Shown one piece after another: positions 55,606-64,000 of a stretch of 64,000 nt of DNA; within the stretch, counting starts at the first letter, position 1; every line of letters begins with the position of its first letter. This DNA is from Acidaminobacter hydrogenoformans DSM 2784 (GTDB lineage: Bacteria > Bacillota > Clostridia > Peptostreptococcales > Acidaminobacteraceae). The notes beneath the pieces are model-generated. The model saw only the letters and a list, made by a program, of their open reading frames with translations. It searched no databases and had not been told where the DNA came from. Both the position numbers and the translations under genes were made by a program. The DNA lies in assembly GCF_900103005.1 (NCBI RefSeq), contig NZ_FMWL01000015.1, positions 28,463 to 92,462 of the forward strand, given 5' to 3'.

Positions 55606-57039
55606 TTAGAAGCGCTTACGTTTGGAGGATGAAGGGATAAATAGCTCATCCCTGTACTTTGCTACAGTTCGTCTGGAAATCATGATGCCTATCTGATTCA
55701 ATTCTTCCATCAAATGCTGGTCACTGAAAGGCTTTTTGGGATCCTCACGGTCTACCAGCTCCTTGATGATCTTCTTGATGGATTCAGATGAGACGCTCTC
55801 GCCCATTTCACTCGAAACACCACTTTGGAAAAAGAATTTAATTTCGTAAATACCATGAGGGCACTGAAGGTACTTTCCACTCACAGCCCTGCTGACTGTA
55901 GATTCATGAACGCCCACGCGTTCTGCAATATCCTTAAGTGTCAAGGTCTTCAGATACATTGGTCCTCTTTCAAAAAATTCCAGCTGAACTTCCACAATGG
56001 CCTCTACAACTTTATAAATCGTGTTGCGCCGCTGCTCTATACTCTTGATCAGCTTCATGGCAGAGCTCAGTTTTTTGCTGATATACTCCGAAGCGGCACT
56101 CTGTTGTTCGCTTTCCAAAATTCGCCTGTAAAAATCGTTGATGTAAAGCTTTGGCGCTGTTGAATCGCTGACCAATATGACATATTCCCCTTCGTTTTTC
56201 GTAATAACGACGTCCGGCACAACATACCGTGTTTCATCATCCACTGAAAAAGCGCGTCCGGGCTTTGGTTCAAGCGTCTTTACCAGATCACAGGCATCCT
56301 GAATTTGTTCAAGCGGCGCCCCAAGCGCTTTAGCTATATTTTGAATCCTGTTGTTTGCCAGGTCTTGAAGATGATGTTCTATGATCCCCGCTGCGAGCTT
56401 ACTCAGCGCGTCATCACCTGCCATCAGCTGGATTTTGAGACATTCAGCCAAATTCCTCGCGCCAACCCCAAGGGGATCAAAGGTTTGAATAACAGAGAGA
56501 ATGCGTTCGTAGTTATCTTCGGTAATTTGAAACTTCGATAAGACTTCCTCTGTCCGTAGATCCAAATAGCCATTCTTATCGATATTTTCTATCAAAAATT
56601 GCGCCACTTGATAATCCAGCCCTTTAAGATCGCTCATACACAGCTGGAAGGCAAGGTGGTCGTACAAACTCTCTTTGGTCGGTAAAAAACTCTCGTAGGA
56701 AAACTCATCATCCCGGGATTCTACCGCAACCGCGGATCCCCGTTCTCTGCTCATGCCCTGAGAAACTTCTTTCCAATTGATATTGTCAAGATCATTTGTT
56801 GAACTCTCAGACTGTGGCTTAATTGGCTCTTCAGGAACCTCTGGTGCACTGACAGCCGCGGCTTGTGAACCCTCGTCCTGAGATTGAAGCTGGAGAACGG
56901 GATTTGTCATCAGTTCTTCCTGAATGAACTCTTTCAGCTCAACAGAATTATACTGAAGAATTTCAATAGCTTGCTTCAGCTCCGCTGTCATGACCAGTTT
57001 TTGAGTCTGAACCATATTGAGGTTCATATTCATCTTCAT
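55606..57039 (-). CDS. rpoN: RNA polymerase sigma-54 factor
   Basis: 477 residues. The N-terminal VMTAELKQAIEILQYNSVEL is the activator-responsive region; then the core-binding middle, a helix-turn-helix (LTLKDIAERVGVHESTVSRAVSGKYLQCPHG), and the RpoN box ISRRTVAKYRDELF near the C-terminus that reads the -24 promoter element. CTGGAG precedes the start. It directs transcription at -24/-12 promoters with ATP-dependent activators, of which none is in the window. It follows yqeB by 23 bases. Confidence 0.97.
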   Translation of the reverse strand: MKMNMNLNMVQTQKLVMTAELKQAIEILQYNSVELKEFIQEELMTNPVLQLQSQDEGSQAAAVSAPEVPEEPIKPQSESSTNDLDNINWKEVSQGMSRERGSAVAVESRDDEFSYESFLPTKESLYDHLAFQLCMSDLKGLDYQVAQFLIENIDKNGYLDLRTEEVLSKFQITEDNYERILSVIQTFDPLGVGARNLAECLKIQLMAGDDALSKLAAGIIEHHLQDLANNRIQNIAKALGAPLEQIQDACDLVKTLEPKPGRAFSVDDETRYVVPDVVITKNEGEYVILVSDSTAPKLYINDFYRRILESEQQSAASEYISKKLSSAMKLIKSIEQRRNTIYKVVEAIVEVQLEFFERGPMYLKTLTLKDIAERVGVHESTVSRAVSGKYLQCPHGIYEIKFFFQSGVSSEMGESVSSESIKKIIKELVDREDPKKPFSDQHLMEELNQIGIMISRRTVAKYRDELFIPSSSKRKRF

Positions 57040-57062
57040 TATACAGCAACTCCAGTCCGCTT

Positions 57063-57869
57063 TCAGATAGCACGCGCAAGGTGCAAAACAGCTTCAAGCA
57101 CACCTCCGCCAATGCTTCTGGCCTTATCTGAGATCGTCAGGCAATGATCCTCCTCAGCCCTTGGGTCAACGTCTGCCACCTTGAAGCCTTTAGTGACATG
57201 AAGCCCTTCGCTGAGCTGCCCTCTTAAAACACCGCTTATGGTAGCTATGGCCGGTTCTCCATCCACCTCCGCCACCGCTTGACCTTCCTTAACTCTGGTA
57301 CCAATTTCAACTAAAGGCTTATATAGGCCTTCTCTTGGCGCACGAATGACGCGTTCTCCAGCAAAACCGCCTATTAGACCCGGTACGGCAGTATCCGGTT
57401 CCGGAATACCCTCATAAATGACTCTGCCAAGATAATGGCCCCGCATGGTTTCTATGACGGCATGGACATCCTTGCCCGCTTCAAATCCAGGACCAAGCCC
57501 AATGACAATAGGCGCCATAGTCATAGTTGTACCCAGGTTGCGTTTGGCAATGATCGCATCCACGACCACGTCAAATCTCATTCTGCCGAGGCCCTCGAGT
57601 CGAGGATCAATAACGACAGGTACTGCACCCTGTGCCCAGACAGACTCGACATCCGGCCATTCAGTCAGAACAGCGCGTATGCCTTCCACCGTGGTTTCTC
57701 CATCAAATACGGCTTGGGCAAAAGAAACCGTCCTTCGAATTACAGAGGGTTGAGCGATTTCCACAGCCACAACCTTAAAACCCGTTTCGTGAAGCTTCGC
57801 GATCACACCTGTTGCCAGGTCGCCTGCGCCCCTTACCAGTACCCGCATGTCCTCTATACCAAGTCTCAT
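57063..57869 (-). CDS. yqeB: Selenium-dependent molybdenum hydroxylase accessory protein YqeB
   Basis: 268 residues. VLVRGAGDLATGVIAKLHETGFKV is the N-terminal Rossmann-like motif, and VIGLGPGFEAGKDVHAVIETMRGHYLGRVIYEG the central signature of the YqeB/EF2563 family. These proteins occur only with selenium-dependent molybdenum hydroxylases, where they help fit labile selenium to the Mo centre; the exact step is not known. The start overlaps the XdhC-family stop (ATGA). No hydroxylase gene is in the window. Confidence 0.9.
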   Translation of the reverse strand: MRLGIEDMRVLVRGAGDLATGVIAKLHETGFKVVAVEIAQPSVIRRTVSFAQAVFDGETTVEGIRAVLTEWPDVESVWAQGAVPVVIDPRLEGLGRMRFDVVVDAIIAKRNLGTTMTMAPIVIGLGPGFEAGKDVHAVIETMRGHYLGRVIYEGIPEPDTAVPGLIGGFAGERVIRAPREGLYKPLVEIGTRVKEGQAVAEVDGEPAIATISGVLRGQLSEGLHVTKGFKVADVDPRAEEDHCLTISDKARSIGGGVLEAVLHLARAI

Positions 57870-58666
57870 TTGAACCTCAGCTCCTTCATGGATCTTCCGG
57901 TGGCCTCTTTCATGACTTTCAGCACCTCCGCCAAGATACTGACAGCAATTTCAGGCGGTGTTTCAGCCCCAATATCAAGACCAATTGGCGCGTGTACACG
58001 CTCTAAGACAGAGGCATCCACACCTTCCTCTTTCAAATGTTCAAGGATGATGCCAACCTTTCGCCGGCTGCCAATCAATCCAATATAGGCCGCATCAGAG
58101 TTGACAACAGCCCTTAGCGCCTTTTCATCACTGTCTTTGGTCGCTATGACAATGTACATATCAGGGTGGACGTGAACCAACCCCATGGCTTTCTCCATGT
58201 CTTCATGAACATGGATCTCCCGGGCTTCCGGAAACCGCACCGGATTTCCAAAGGCTTCTCTGTCCTCAACAATTATAACATCATATCCAAGCGCCAGGGC
58301 AAATTTATACAGGCTCATATTCACATGGCCGCCGCCTGCCAGAACGAGGGTCGGCCGTGTAACGTGAACCTCAACGAACACCTTCAGGCCACCGCCGCAA
58401 TGCATGGGAAGCCCGTCCTCAGCGTCGCTGTTCAAAATCATTTCAACCATTTCAGATTTACCAAGCTTAATAGCTTCCACCGCGCGGTCAATCACCGTCT
58501 TCTCCGCCAGACCGCCGCCGATGGTTCCTATAATTTCTCCCTCTTCAAGAACAATCATTTTACCGCTGTGCCTGGGTGTTGAGCCTTTCGACTCTACAAT
58601 AGTCGCCAAAGCAAAAGGCACATTAGCCTTCACTAACTCAGATGCACGTTCGTAAAGATTAAGCAT
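57866..58666 (-). CDS. XdhC/CoxI-family molybdenum hydroxylase accessory protein
   Basis: 266 residues. ATIVESKGSTPRHSGKMIVLEEG and GTIGGGLAEKTVIDRA form the XdhC/CoxI domain and PTLVLAGGGHVNMSLYKFALALGYDVIIVEDR the XdhC Rossmann domain. XdhC binds the molybdenum cofactor and assists sulfuration and insertion into xanthine dehydrogenase. Coupled with yqeB it points to a selenium-dependent xanthine or purine hydroxylase elsewhere. The start has AAAGGGGTAGG upstream. Confidence 0.92.
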   Translation of the reverse strand: MLNLYERASELVKANVPFALATIVESKGSTPRHSGKMIVLEEGEIIGTIGGGLAEKTVIDRAVEAIKLGKSEMVEMILNSDAEDGLPMHCGGGLKVFVEVHVTRPTLVLAGGGHVNMSLYKFALALGYDVIIVEDREAFGNPVRFPEAREIHVHEDMEKAMGLVHVHPDMYIVIATKDSDEKALRAVVNSDAAYIGLIGSRRKVGIILEHLKEEGVDASVLERVHAPIGLDIGAETPPEIAVSILAEVLKVMKEATGRSMKELRFK

Positions 58667-58779
58667 AGGCCTACCCCTTTCGTCATTACTTCTCGGATAT
58701 GATCATTCATGCAACACTATTATTATACCCTCAAAGTCACATAAATTGAAGGGAAAAAGAATGCGGTGAGGTTAACGAT

Positions 58780-58837
58780 AAAAAAAGGCAGGCTGCTGAT
58801 ACTGTCGACCTTAAGTCTTTCAGCACGCTTGCCTGCC
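58780..58837 (-). terminator. Terminator of the nucleoside ABC transporter operon
   Basis: GGCAGGC/GCCTGCC and TGCTGA/TCAGCA stems with a mismatch bulge, followed on the minus strand by TTTTTT. It lies about 20 bases after the last permease gene. Confidence 0.9.
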
Positions 58838-58855
58838 ATAATCTATTCATATTAC

Positions 58856-59794
58856 TTAATGATGTGCTTTATCATACGGCTGTCCGCTTGCCTTTGGCGC
58901 AACGGCTTTTCCGACAGCCCCAACAAGTACCAGAATTGTAGCCACGTACGGCAGCATTCTTAAAAATTCTGATGGAATCCAGCCAATTCCAAGGGTCGAT
59001 GCCTGGATTTCTATAGCTTCTGCAAATCCGAAGAAGAGGCACGCAAGCAAAGCGCCAACGGGATGCCATTTTCCAAAGATCATAGCCGCGAGGGCTATAA
59101 AGCCTTTACCCGAAGTCATCCCTTCCCGGAACATGTTGACAGAACCAATCGAAAGCGAAGCGCCTGCGAGCCCCGCCAAGGCCCCCGAAATCATGACGCA
59201 GATATAACGGATTTTATAGACATTGATGCCCACGGTATCCGCCGCTTTGGGATGTTCGCCTACAGCACGGATTCTAAGGCCAAAAGGTGTTTTAAACAGT
59301 ACAAAGTAGGCCACCGCGACGACAATAAACGCCATATAGACAAAAGGATTCAGGCCACTGAAAAAGCTGCCCAGCACAGGGATGTCATTCAGGAACTCCA
59401 GCGCTTCTGGACTTCTGGACAGCCCGCCGCGAATAGGATCCGTCTGACCGGAACGGCCATAAATAACCTCGAGGAGATAAGCTGCGAGACTCCCTGCCAG
59501 CAAATTGATGGCAACGCCGGCAACGACCTGGTTGGCCCGCAAGTGAATCGCGAGGACACCCAATATCAAGGAAGTCAGGATGCCCATGATCATAGCGAAA
59601 AGAATGGCTACCCATGGATTTGGAATATATCTGAAGGTCAGGATCGCGAAGAACGCGCCCATGATCATGATCCCTTCCAGGGCTATGTTGACAACGCCAG
59701 AGCGCTCAGTAAAAACGCCGCCCACCGACGCGAATATCAGAGGCGTTGCCAAACGCAGGGTTGAGGCGAGAATGGCCATAACAATGATCATCAT
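58856..59794 (-). CDS. Nucleoside ABC transporter permease (second)
   Basis: 312 residues, about eight membrane helices. GVFTERSGVVNIALEGIMIMGAF is the BPD_transp_2 permease segment that contacts the ATPase, with ERSGV-N-I-A-LEG conserved in branched amino-acid/nucleoside permeases. Its start overlaps the end of the first permease (ATGA). In Bacillus the homologous NupOPQ imports guanosine; the cargo here may be similar given the purine-related neighbours. Confidence 0.9.
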   Translation of the reverse strand: MMIIVMAILASTLRLATPLIFASVGGVFTERSGVVNIALEGIMIMGAFFAILTFRYIPNPWVAILFAMIMGILTSLILGVLAIHLRANQVVAGVAINLLAGSLAAYLLEVIYGRSGQTDPIRGGLSRSPEALEFLNDIPVLGSFFSGLNPFVYMAFIVVAVAYFVLFKTPFGLRIRAVGEHPKAADTVGINVYKIRYICVMISGALAGLAGASLSIGSVNMFREGMTSGKGFIALAAMIFGKWHPVGALLACLFFGFAEAIEIQASTLGIGWIPSEFLRMLPYVATILVLVGAVGKAVAPKASGQPYDKAHH

Positions 59795-60912
59795 TTTTCA
59801 GCCACCTCCGTTTTTGAACCTTTACGTTTGAACTTCTTTTTCAAATCCGGGAAGTACTGAAGGATCGCTTCGCCCGCAATAAAGATGATAATGATGCCTT
59901 GAATGATCCCAACAACTTCCTTTGGTATGCCGGCAATCTGCATTTTGCGTTCACCATTTGCCAAAATACCGAACAGCAGCGCGCTGGCAAGGACCCCAAG
60001 AGGATGGTTCTTTCCGACGAGCGCGACTGCGATCCCCGTAAAGCCATAGCCTGCTGACGCTGGCGCCTGGTCAACCTTGAAAGTTAAGCCTGAAATAAGC
60101 GTTGCGCCCGCAAGACCCGAAAGCATCCCTGAAATAAACATGGCTTTGATGATGTTTGCCGAAATTGAAATGCCACCGTATTCCGAAGCGAAAGGATTGC
60201 TGCCCACTGAACGGATTTCATAGCCCATGGTTGTTTTGTAAAGCAGATACCACATCACAAAGGCAGCCGCAATGGCTATAAAGATTCCGGTATGCAGACT
60301 GGAGTTCCCAAAAATAGGCAGAATATCAGACATGTTCGTTAGCCGGGCATTATCACCCAAAATGACAGAGTGTGCCTTTTGGACATCACCCTGCAGCGTT
60401 GAAGGGTTCAGCGAGGTCCGGATAAAAAAGTTGGTTAAAAATAAGGCTGTATAATTCAGCATAATGGTAACGATAACCTCGTGTACGCCAAACTTGGCCT
60501 TCAAAACACCTGGAATAGCAGCCCAGAGACCGCCGCCAAGGGCTCCGGAAGTGAGCACTAAAGGGATGAGAACTACCGCAGGCAAATCCCTGAAAATGTA
60601 ACCTGCCGTCACCGTGAAAAGCGTGCCTATTATAAATTGCCCTTCCGCACCAATATTGAACAAGCCGCAACGAAACGCGAACGCTATTGACAGACCCGTA
60701 AAGATCAATGGCGTCGTTTTAAGCAAGGTTTCACCAATCCGGCTCATTCCGAACAAGCTGCCGCTGATCAAGGCGTAGTAGGCGACGAACGGGCTGTTTC
60801 CCGTTAAAATGATAAAAATTGACCCTATGAGAAAGGCAAGAAAAATGGATAACAGGGGAAATTTGAAATTATCCCACAGCTGTTCCCAACGCGTCTCAGT
60901 TGTTTTTTCCAT
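59791..60912 (-). CDS. Nucleoside ABC transporter permease (first)
   Basis: 373 residues from ATG 60912 (CAGGAGGG upstream; the open frame upstream overlaps the ATPase gene). The conserved permease segment is FRCGLFNIGAEGQFIIG, with membrane helices through the rest. The C-terminus, FPDLKKKFKRKGSKTE, is a basic cytoplasmic tail. It overlaps the ATPase gene by 17 bases, so translation is coupled. Confidence 0.9.
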   Translation of the reverse strand: MEKTTETRWEQLWDNFKFPLLSIFLAFLIGSIFIILTGNSPFVAYYALISGSLFGMSRIGETLLKTTPLIFTGLSIAFAFRCGLFNIGAEGQFIIGTLFTVTAGYIFRDLPAVVLIPLVLTSGALGGGLWAAIPGVLKAKFGVHEVIVTIMLNYTALFLTNFFIRTSLNPSTLQGDVQKAHSVILGDNARLTNMSDILPIFGNSSLHTGIFIAIAAAFVMWYLLYKTTMGYEIRSVGSNPFASEYGGISISANIIKAMFISGMLSGLAGATLISGLTFKVDQAPASAGYGFTGIAVALVGKNHPLGVLASALLFGILANGERKMQIAGIPKEVVGIIQGIIIIFIAGEAILQYFPDLKKKFKRKGSKTEVAEK

Positions 60913-62449
60913 AATCTCCCTCCTGCTTCGATGCCGCTTTTTCAAGAGAGCCGCCTGCCATCAGAATCCCGAGTTCGCGCTCAGTGGCTTCGCTGCCTTC
61001 CATGAGACCGACAATGGCCCCATCATAAATGACGGCAATCCGGTCGGCCAGCGCCATAACTTCATCCAGTTCCAATGACACGAGGAGTACCGCTTTTCCA
61101 TGATCCCTTTGCTCCACCAGACGCTTATGAATAAATTCAATGGCGCCTACGTCTACACCCCGGGTAGGCTGAGAAGCAATTAAAAGCAATGGATCACGCT
61201 TCAGCTCCCTGGCCACTATCAGCTTTTGCTGATTGCCGCCTGACAAAGCACTCGCCGCTACATTCTCACTTGGTGTCCTGACGTCAAACTCTTCAATGAG
61301 GCCTAGACTGTAGGCGTGAATCTTTGGATAATCCATGATCCCATTCTTGCTGAATGGTGCCTTTCTGTGGCTGCCCAAAATTGAATTTTCGGCCAAACTA
61401 TGGGACATGACAAGGCCCCGTTTTTGACGATCCTCTGGAATATGAGATATACCTTCTTCAATGATGTCTTTTGTATGCGCTTTGAAAATATCTTTGCCTG
61501 AAAAGATAATTTTCCCGGATTCCGGTTTTCTAAGGCCTGTGAGAACTTCAACAAGCTCTGTCTGACCGTTGCCGTCAACGCCTGCGATTGCCAGAATCTC
61601 GCCTGAGCGGACCTCAAAGCTGCAGCCTTTGAGAACCGGAACTTTTCTATTGTTAAGGCACTTCAAGTCTTCAACTTTGAGAAGGACTTCGCCAGGTGCC
61701 TGGTCTTCCTTGTCCACCTCGAGCTGTACCTTGCGTCCCACCATAAGCTCTGCCAACTGATCAACAGAAGTATTCTCGTTGACGAGGGTCTCGACATTTT
61801 TCCCGCGCCGGATGACTGTGACCCGGTCGCTGAGGGCCATGACCTCTTTGAGCTTATGGGTGATTAAAACGATGGATTTCCCCTGATCTGTAAGCCTATG
61901 CATGATGGTTCCCAGCTCTTCAATTTCCTGAGGTGTCAGTACGGCAGTAGGCTCGTCAAGAATGAGGATCTCAGCGCCTCTGTAGAGGGCTTTTAGTATT
62001 TCGACACGCTGTTGCATGCCAACCGTTATATCGTGAATAACAGCATCCGGATCGACCTGTAATCCATACAGATCAGATATCTTACGAACATCCTGCCTTG
62101 CTTTTTCTATATCGAGGACGATACCTTTTTTGGGTTCAGACCCAAGGATGATATTTTCCGCCACTGTAAAAGGTTCCACAAGCATAAAATGCTGATGCAC
62201 CATACCTATGCCATAGCTGATCGCAACATTGGGATCCTTGATGTCAACTTTCTTTCCATGAATATAAATTTCGCCGGAAGTCGGCGTATAAAGTCCGTAT
62301 AACTGATTCATCAGCGTGGATTTCCCCGCGCCATTTTCCCCAAGCAAAACATGGATTTCCCCCTGTTCCAGGGTGAAGTCCACTTCATCATTCGCAATGA
62401 CATTAGGAAATTTCTTTGTGATTTTTTTCATTTCAACGACATGAGGCAC
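60896..62449 (-). CDS. Nucleoside ABC transporter ATP-binding protein (two ATPase domains)
   Basis: 517 residues from GTG 62449 (GGAGG with eight-base spacing). Two fused domains: Walker A LLGENGAGKST at about residue 37 with signature VGMQQRVEILKALY, and a second in which the Walker A is degenerate (IAGVDGNGQTELVEVLTG) with signature LSGGNQQKLIVARELKRDP. This is the sugar/nucleoside (MglA/RbsA-like) ATPase layout. It drives uptake with the two permeases and the BMP lipoprotein. Separated from the BMP gene by a strong intercistronic hairpin. Confidence 0.93.
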   Translation of the reverse strand: MPHVVEMKKITKKFPNVIANDEVDFTLEQGEIHVLLGENGAGKSTLMNQLYGLYTPTSGEIYIHGKKVDIKDPNVAISYGIGMVHQHFMLVEPFTVAENIILGSEPKKGIVLDIEKARQDVRKISDLYGLQVDPDAVIHDITVGMQQRVEILKALYRGAEILILDEPTAVLTPQEIEELGTIMHRLTDQGKSIVLITHKLKEVMALSDRVTVIRRGKNVETLVNENTSVDQLAELMVGRKVQLEVDKEDQAPGEVLLKVEDLKCLNNRKVPVLKGCSFEVRSGEILAIAGVDGNGQTELVEVLTGLRKPESGKIIFSGKDIFKAHTKDIIEEGISHIPEDRQKRGLVMSHSLAENSILGSHRKAPFSKNGIMDYPKIHAYSLGLIEEFDVRTPSENVAASALSGGNQQKLIVARELKRDPLLLIASQPTRGVDVGAIEFIHKRLVEQRDHGKAVLLVSLELDEVMALADRIAVIYDGAIVGLMEGSEATERELGILMAGGSLEKAASKQEGDYGKNN

Positions 62450-62470
62450 TTTTAATCCCTCCACTCATTT

Positions 62471-62512
62471 CGATAAAAATTGAGTCGGATGTCGTGACAT
62501 CCGACTCATAAA
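62471..62512 (-). terminator. Intercistronic hairpin between the BMP lipoprotein and ATPase genes
   Basis: Perfect 12-bp arms GAGTCGGATGTC/GACATCCGACTC with a two-base centre, then AATTTTTATCG on the minus strand. A partial terminator here would leave more message for the binding protein than for the membrane components, as these systems usually need. Confidence 0.85.
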
Positions 62513-62525
62513 AACTAGCCCATTA

Positions 62526-63527
62526 TTAGAGTGACGGTGCGACAAAAGCATTGAATTCAGCTTCTGTCTGTGGCACTGTAAATTCACCGTTCTTGATGGC
62601 TTCCATGTACTTATCCGCTTCAGCCTTCAGATCATCCGTCAGGTTGCCGGCGTCATCAGAGTAACCAATACCGTTGTTTGCAATATCGAAGGTGTGGACC
62701 GTACCGGTAAAGCTTCCGTCTATAACTTCTTTTGTAACCGCATAGACGCTCTCATCCACACGTTTGATCATGGAGCAGAGGACGTTTGTAGGAGAAAGCG
62801 CAGATTGGTCCTGGTCGACGCCAATTGCCCAGAAGCCTTGCTCCTCAGCAGCTTGAATCAGACCGACACCAACGCCGCCTGCAGCGTGGAAAATGACGTC
62901 AGCGCCAGCTTGGTGCTGAACAATGGCAATTTCCTTGCCCTTCGCAGAATCATCAAACGAATCCGCGTAGTTGACAAAGACTTCTGCGTCAGGATTGACT
63001 GCTTTGACACCGGCGCGGAAGCCATACTCGAATTTCTCGATCAATGGGAACTTCAAACCGCCAATAAAACCGACTTTGTTTGTTTCAGTCTTCATGCCAG
63101 CAATAACGCCGACGAGGAATGAACCTTCGTGCTCCGCGAAAGTAATGGAAGCGACGTTAGGCATTTCAACGACTGAGTCGACCAGGGCGAACTTTTGCTC
63201 TGGGAATTTCTCAGCAGCTTGCATCATTGCTTCGTTAAAGAGGAAGCCTACGCCAATGATCAGCTCGACATTTTCCTCAGAGAACGAAGTCAGGTTTGGC
63301 AGATAGTCATCCGCAGTCGTCGATTCGAGAACTTTGCGCTCGATCCCAAAATCCGTCACAGCGCGCTCAAGGCCATACCATGCGGAGTCGTTGAAAGATT
63401 GGTCTCCAAGACCGCCTGTATCTGTAATCATGCCTACGACGACGCTTTCCTTTGTTTCTCCGCATCCTGCAAGCGCTCCGGCTGCAAGGACTACGATGAG
63501 CAGTAATGCAAATAACTTCTTCATCAT
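62526..63527 (-). CDS. BMP-family nucleoside-binding lipoprotein
   Basis: 333 residues from ATG 63527 (GAGGAGG with six-base spacing). A signal peptide with lipobox LAGC puts the lipidated cysteine at residue 22. GMITDTGGLGDQSFNDSAWYGLE is the BMP/PnrA purine nucleoside-binding signature, with VIIGVGFLFNEA-like and FVNYADSFDD regions further on. It captures nucleosides outside the membrane for the ABC transporter encoded downstream. It has its own promoter and a 200-base leader. Confidence 0.94.
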   Translation of the reverse strand: MMKKLFALLLIVVLAAGALAGCGETKESVVVGMITDTGGLGDQSFNDSAWYGLERAVTDFGIERKVLESTTADDYLPNLTSFSEENVELIIGVGFLFNEAMMQAAEKFPEQKFALVDSVVEMPNVASITFAEHEGSFLVGVIAGMKTETNKVGFIGGLKFPLIEKFEYGFRAGVKAVNPDAEVFVNYADSFDDSAKGKEIAIVQHQAGADVIFHAAGGVGVGLIQAAEEQGFWAIGVDQDQSALSPTNVLCSMIKRVDESVYAVTKEVIDGSFTGTVHTFDIANNGIGYSDDAGNLTDDLKAEADKYMEAIKNGEFTVPQTEAEFNAFVAPSL

Positions 63528-63729
63528 CCCGTTCCTCCTCATTTTTCAGGTTGTGCCATATGTCCTTTTTCTATCGCAAAAAAATTCACCAGAAGACTTA
63601 CAACACAGATCTACTGCTGCGTCAATTGCCCGCATTCGAACATTTCCGTAGTTGTCTAAAATCTTAACTGGCGCGATCCTTGCACTCTATTAAGGACAGG
63701 CTTCCCCTCATGTTGTTGAACACACTTTA
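63528..63729 (-). promoter_or_regulatory. Structured leader of the BMP operon (candidate attenuator or riboswitch)
   Basis: About 200 bases of untranslated leader. A discontinuous long-range stem, CGCCAG + AAGA + ACAA + CTAC pairing with GTAG + TTGT + TCTT + CTGGTG (63585-63673), is followed by seven T residues (63578-63584) on the minus strand: terminator-like. It does not match purine (TATGG, GTTTCTAC, GTAAA) or other riboswitch landmarks that I know. Pairing was done by eye, and the internal loops are large. Confidence 0.45.
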
Positions 63730-63759
63730 ATTATATCCAAAAATGGCTGTAAGTATCAA
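63730..63759 (-). promoter_or_regulatory. Promoter of the nucleoside ABC transporter operon
   Basis: TTGATA (63754-63759) and TATAAT (63730-63735) with an 18-base spacer on the minus strand, about 200 bases before the BMP start codon. Confidence 0.78.
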
Positions 63760-63860
63760 GCTTAAGCTATAATTTTTTAGCAATTTGAAACTTTTGGAAT
63801 CAATGACCCCTGCTTTTCTAACCTGTTTTGATGTTTGCTCCCCCCCAACCTTCAAAAAAA

Positions 63861-63893
63861 GCGTTTGGTTGGGGACAGTCCCCAACCAAACGC
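63861..63893 (-). terminator. Perfect 15-bp hairpin terminator
   Basis: GCGTTTGGTTGGGGA/TCCCCAACCAAACGC with a three-base loop, followed on the minus strand by seven T residues, 27 bases downstream of the partial gene's stop. Its core GGGGACAGTCCCC is a palindrome of a kind often repeated in clostridial genomes. Confidence 0.9.
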
Positions 63894-63919
63894 CTTCTTT
63901 AAACATTTTTTCCCTTCAA

Positions 63920-64000
63920 TTAGCAAGGGTCTGCTTCTTTTGAAACATAGCCTGCGTCCGCAAGCACTTTAATGGAAATTTCGAGCTTGTCCTCAGCGAC
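63920..64000 (-). CDS. C-terminal fragment of an unidentified protein
   Basis: The last 26 codons of a gene that enters from the right: EDKLEISIKVLADAGYVSKE then ADPC and a TAA stop. The ending recalls the C-terminus of some ABC substrate-binding or related proteins, but the piece is too short to assign. It ends just before a strong terminator. Confidence 0.5.
   Translation of the reverse strand, partial: VAEDKLEISIKVLADAGYVSKEADPC

Noticed and set aside
63535..63560. Sigma-54 promoter (TGGCAC) just before the BMP gene
   Set aside because: TGGCAC is present but no GC-containing -12 element follows at the needed distance.
63528..63760. Purine riboswitch upstream of the BMP operon
   Set aside because: None of the conserved blocks (TATGG, GTTTCTAC, GTAAA) is present in the leader.

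Overview
The window reads as a chromosomal segment of an anaerobic, selenium-using, amino-acid-fermenting member of the Clostridia (Firmicutes). The grounds are: a glycolytic operon of clostridial order (cggR-gap-pgk-tpiA-gpmI-eno, then secG, rnr, smpB and tmRNA), a K+-type membrane pyrophosphatase, a D-like B subunit and its proprotein partner from the glycine/sarcosine/betaine reductase family, accessory proteins for a selenium-dependent molybdenum hydroxylase, no respiratory genes, and strong AGGAGG-type ribosome binding sites. Almost all genes lie on the minus strand.

Region by region. 0-5 kb: 5' end of a PiT phosphate transporter, a small secreted peptide, a broken heavy-metal-associated (HMA) gene, a two-component system with two small SHOCT membrane proteins, and an unusual SDR. 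5-7 kb: a two-gene restriction-modification locus whose endonuclease resembles the MjaI family. 7-18 kb: a NapH-like polyferredoxin, an SLC13 transporter, an AhpD-like protein, small membrane proteins, an HlyD/ABC exporter operon and a DegV protein behind a Fur-like box. 18-27 kb: a short UvrA paralogue, a CoA-disulfide-reductase/rhodanese fusion behind a perfect palindromic operator, a large secreted metallopeptidase-like protein, and a peroxiredoxin-like selenoprotein. 27-36 kb: one 2973-residue cyclic beta-1,2-glucan synthase-like protein, with a promoter and an intrinsic terminator inside its leader. 36.6-40.9 kb: an A+T-richer cassette holding a BCCT transporter, a UGA-containing GrdB/F/H selenoprotein and its GrdE/G/I partner. 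41-55 kb: tmRNA, smpB, a HAD phosphatase, rnr, hppA, secG and the glycolytic operon. 55-64 kb: rpoN, yqeB and xdhC-family genes, and a BMP-type nucleoside ABC transporter.

Two genes that look broken are not: in-frame UGA codons at 25752-25754 and 38476-38478 sit in known redox contexts (U-P-F-C, and U-G-T-C-T-R-C) and are read as selenocysteine. Together with the yqeB/xdhC pair this gives a consistent selenium theme: betaine or sarcosine reduction, peroxide detoxification and purine/xanthine oxidation fed by nucleoside uptake.

The most distinctive unexplained structure is a dispersed family of about ten 55-67 bp hairpins with GACCATCGGCA / TGCCGATGGTC ends. They lie mostly just downstream of genes, are concentrated in the first 26 kb, and show compensatory base changes. 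Functional assignments come from reading motifs by eye; no database search was possible.
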